This document shows positions 4,475-7,023 of a stretch of 7,023 bases of DNA, in pieces; the stretch's first letter is position 1; every line of letters begins with the position of its first letter. Under the pieces are notes generated by a model, which saw nothing but the letters and a program-made list of their open reading frames with translations, did not search any database and was not told where the DNA came from. This stretch comes from Oscillospiraceae bacterium (lineage in GTDB: Bacteria > Bacillota > Clostridia > Oscillospirales > Ruminococcaceae): positions 1 to 7,023 of the forward strand of contig JAUNBN010000068.1 in assembly GCA_030527085.1 (NCBI GenBank). The letters run 5' to 3'. The translations under genes were made by a program, and so were the position numbers.

Positions 4475-7023
4475 TCATTCCTTCGACTTAAAGAACTCGC
4501 AGATTCTCTTGTGCGCAAGCTTGATTCGCTCCGCCTGCGACAGCGTGTCCTCCAGATACAGATACTGAAAGCGCTCATAGCCGAAGGCGGCGTTATTATT
4601 CTGCGCGAATTCGGCTTCCATAAAGAGGCGCTTGTCCTTGAAGCTCGGGTCATGCGAGTATACTTCGCCCTTGGTTTCTACGATGATGGCCTTATGTATT
4701 TTGCCGTACCTGCGTTTGATTATCAGGAAGTCCGGCGTATAAACGCCTATATACCGCCTTTTCCCGCCGCATTCTTTATAGCACTTGATTTTGAACTCGG
4801 TCATGGCGCGGTCGCCGTTGTAATAGACCTCCAGGCCGTAGTCCTCGATCTCTTTGAGTGTCAGCACCTCCTTCAGGAAAGTCTGCTCAAAGCCGCTGTC
4901 GGTCCTGTAAGGCAGGTAGTGGAAGGAGCGGTCCTTTTGAGGATGAGAGGTGCTTTTTCTTCGCAGTATTTCCGCGGTTTTAAAATCTCCGCCCGCCTCC
5001 AGCAGCTTGATAGTTTCCGCAACGGCGGGCTCCATTTTCAGCTGCCCGCGGTCGTCCAGCACGATGTTTTCAACCGTCGTCTGGTCGGGGTAGTAGTCGC
5101 CGGTATCCGCCGCGTGTATCTCCGAAGTAAAGTTTGCGATATTCAAAAGACAGGCGTCGTTTGGCACCAGCTCCTCAAGGGTTGAGAAATCCCGCTTTTC
5201 ATAAAACGCCTTGCGGACGTCTGCCTCTATGGCGGCGCGGTCATACAGGGAGCTGTAAAAGCGGGAGCCTTCTTTCAAATATGTGATTTTGTCAAAAACC
5301 CCGCGAAGCAGAGCCTCATGCTCCTTTAAGCGAGGCATGGCAATAAAGCCGAAGCTGCTCTTAAATAGCCCTCTGAGCCACGCCGTAAAGACAGCCGGAG
5401 CATCGCCGCGCTCTTCGGAAACGACCTCCGTCACCGTCGCCTCAGCCGCCATAGTAAGGTCGGTAGTCCTGACGATGTTTTCTGTTTTTTCCGCCTTTGC
5501 CGCGGCTTCGAGCGCGGACGCGGGGTCGGGCTCCTCAAGGCATATTGTCCGGTAGTTTATTTTGAGCTGGTAATACTCGATTTTGGGCAGCTTCAGGTAG
5601 TCCATGCGGTTGTAGCGGCGCAGGGCCGTCTTGTCGGGCTCCGCGGACGCAAACTCCTTAAGCGAGATGCGCTGCTGCTGCCTGAGCTGGGCGTTGAGTA
5701 TATCCGCGTTGCTTTCGTTGAGGTAGATGAGCGCCGTTTCTGGAGCGCCCTTAACTACCTGCCTCAGGCAGCGGCAGGAGGCCTGCAGCACCATGATTTT
5801 TGGGCAGTCGCCCTCCTGCGAGAGAATAATCCCCGTCAGGCTGCGGCAGTCCCAGCCCTCTTTGCCGATTTGCACGAGCAGGACGATTCTGATTCCGGAA
5901 ACCGGGCTGTCCAGGGTATCGAACTGCAGCTGGCTGTCGGCGCTTTGAGGGTAGCGCTTGTTGCCCTTATGAAATTTCAAAATACACTCGGGGGCAAGAC
6001 CGTATTCCGCCGCAACGCGCAGGACAAGGGGGTAGACCAGCTCCTCGAGCTTTTCAATAGTTCCGCAGTAAATGCCCAGCTTCGCGCTCAGCCCGCCGGG
6101 ATAGACAGTGTCTTTATAAGCGTCTAAAAAGCTGCGCACGCCGTCTTCGATAATACGCGCGCTGTCCGCCATATCGGAAAGCTTAACGACGGGCCGCTTC
6201 AGGAAGTTCCCGACGCCGTTGATAAGAGGATAGTAGTAGACTACATTTGTGATTTCCGCGGCCGCAACCTTCAGCTTGTCCGTAACCGAAACGCCGCCCG
6301 GCTTTTCGAGATAGGGAGTACCCGAAAACCCGATGACTGAGTTTACTGCTTTTCCGGCCGCCCAGCGATTTACAACGGCCCGAAGCTTGATATCTTCGCT
6401 TGTCGCGTGGTGAACTTCGTCTATAAAGATTGAAAGCGCGGGCAGCTTTCCGATAAGATTCCGCAGCTCATTGGCCTGACGGTCCCTTTCGTCGTCGCTC
6501 TCCTCAAAGAAACTGAACTGGCCGTCCTTCTCCTGAATGCGGTCGAGTATAACCTTTTCGGCGTTTGTAACGGCGACAAGGCCGTAGAGCTCGGAAAGCG
6601 GCTGGTGGAGCGCGATCTTCTGCACATCCGGGTTTTTTGTCTTATTAGACTTGCTGGCGGTTTTGCTCTGATCAAGAACCTCGAAAACGATACTGCGCCT
6701 GACCTCGCTTGCGGCCGGCTCGGGAATGACCCAGGCAGGGTCGAATTTTTGAATTGTTCTGAGGCTCGGCACAACGGAGGATTTCAGGCCCGAAGGCGCA
6801 AAAATCATGAAATTATGAGCGAAGGCGGGGTTTTCCGGCTCTGTCTGCGCAAAATATAAATCCAGATATATAAACGCCGCCATGAGAAAGGTTTTGCCCG
6901 CGCCCATAGGCAGGCTGAAGAGATAGTCCGGGTAGCTTACGCCATAGAACACCTCGTTCCAGAACTTGGCATAATTAATGGACGCAGGGTCTTTCTTGAT
7001 CTGCTGCTCCAGCTTTTCAGCGA
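4475..7023 (-). CDS. res: Type III restriction enzyme Res-like subunit (helicase plus nuclease), N-terminus missing
   Basis: The protein translocates on DNA with ATP and cuts unmethylated DNA, working with Mod. The frame stays open to the right edge: 23 codons (AEKLEQQIKKDPASINYAKF...) precede the GTG at 6952, so that GTG is an internal codon and the true start is outside. Of 848 visible residues, the SF2 motifs are Walker A GAGKT (40-44), DEVHH (201-205), SGTP (233-236), GKEGWDCRSLTG (386-397) and QASCRCLRQ (413-421). The C-terminal nuclease has FEQTFL (Glu712), TPDF (Asp764) and VETKGE (Glu782, Lys784), a complete PD-(D/E)xK site. Motif VI has cysteines where many relatives have glycine (QxxGRxxR). 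Known Res proteins are around 900-1000 residues, so perhaps 50-150 residues are missing. It stands upstream of mod, the reverse of the classical order. A stand-alone helicase-nuclease of the same superfamily is the alternative, but the adjacent mod favours type III. No frameshift or stop is seen. Confidence 0.9.
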   Translation of the reverse strand, partial: AEKLEQQIKKDPASINYAKFWNEVFYGVSYPDYLFSLPMGAGKTFLMAAFIYLDLYFAQTEPENPAFAHNFMIFAPSGLKSSVVPSLRTIQKFDPAWVIPEPAASEVRRSIVFEVLDQSKTASKSNKTKNPDVQKIALHQPLSELYGLVAVTNAEKVILDRIQEKDGQFSFFEESDDERDRQANELRNLIGKLPALSIFIDEVHHATSEDIKLRAVVNRWAAGKAVNSVIGFSGTPYLEKPGGVSVTDKLKVAAAEITNVVYYYPLINGVGNFLKRPVVKLSDMADSARIIEDGVRSFLDAYKDTVYPGGLSAKLGIYCGTIEKLEELVYPLVLRVAAEYGLAPECILKFHKGNKRYPQSADSQLQFDTLDSPVSGIRIVLLVQIGKEGWDCRSLTGIILSQEGDCPKIMVLQASCRCLRQVVKGAPETALIYLNESNADILNAQLRQQQRISLKEFASAEPDKTALRRYNRMDYLKLPKIEYYQLKINYRTICLEEPDPASALEAAAKAEKTENIVRTTDLTMAAEATVTEVVSEERGDAPAVFTAWLRGLFKSSFGFIAMPRLKEHEALLRGVFDKITYLKEGSRFYSSLYDRAAIEADVRKAFYEKRDFSTLEELVPNDACLLNIANFTSEIHAADTGDYYPDQTTVENIVLDDRGQLKMEPAVAETIKLLEAGGDFKTAEILRRKSTSHPQKDRSFHYLPYRTDSGFEQTFLKEVLTLKEIEDYGLEVYYNGDRAMTEFKIKCYKECGGKRRYIGVYTPDFLIIKRRYGKIHKAIIVETKGEVYSHDPSFKDKRLFMEAEFAQNNNAAFGYERFQYLYLEDTLSQAERIKLAHKRICEFFKSKE

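Noticed and set aside
3897..5185. Two long plus-strand open frames (3897-4568 and 4511-5185) opposite mod and res
   Set aside because: Both are antisense to the well-supported res and mod genes, and their translations show no recognisable family.
6950..6952. GTG as the start of the res gene
   Set aside because: The frame is open upstream to the window edge, there is no ribosome binding site before it, and only 16 residues would precede the Walker A motif, too few for the usual N-terminal part of the helicase domain.
1..7023. CRISPR array, tRNA, rRNA, insertion sequence
   Set aside because: I saw no regularly spaced direct repeats, no tRNA-like cloverleaf, no rRNA sequence, and no transposase or terminal inverted repeats.

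Overview
The window is almost entirely coding on the minus strand, so genes read from right to left. Three things point to a Firmicute of the class Clostridia: GC is moderately high (roughly 55%), start codons are preceded by strong GGAGG/AAGGAG ribosome binding sites, and the VTC domain, DUF4956 and CotH genes lie side by side. The species cannot be named from the sequence.

Right half (about 2592-7023): a type III-like restriction-modification pair. The first gene (4475-7023) runs off the right edge. It encodes a Res-type protein with a superfamily 2 helicase/translocase core (GAGKT, DEVH, SGTP, GKEGWDC, CRCLRQ) and a C-terminal PD-(D/E)xK nuclease. After a 62-base gap comes a beta-class adenine-N6 DNA methyltransferase, or Mod (2592-4412), with DPPF followed by FGGSG. 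The two would methylate and cleave at the same recognition site, protecting the cell from phage and plasmid DNA. The order res-mod is the reverse of the textbook mod-res order. The part of mod that should carry the target recognition domain is much poorer in GC than the rest of the gene, which suggests the specificity segment was swapped in.

Middle (2061-2591): a 530-base region with no convincing large gene. It holds several hairpins, including a 20-bp stem with a 3-base loop, a minus-strand intrinsic terminator near 2303-2324, and a candidate minus-strand promoter overlapping the terminator's T-tract. It also holds a 35-codon minus-strand ORF with its own ribosome binding site; past its TGA the same frame stays open for 22 more codons.

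Left half (1-2051): a three-gene minus-strand operon made of a VTC-domain (polyphosphate polymerase-like) protein, a DUF4956 membrane protein, and the first 204 codons of a CotH-family protein that runs off the left edge. The gaps are 46 and 25 bases and each gene has its own ribosome binding site. The three probably work together at the membrane or cell surface: a triphosphate-tunnel protein in the cytoplasm, a multi-pass membrane protein, and an exported or membrane-anchored CotH protein. The substrate is unknown.

Nothing here is a wholly unfamiliar system. The items most worth checking are the apparent recognition-domain swap in mod, the reversed res-mod order, the structured intergenic region, and the small ORF with an in-frame TGA.
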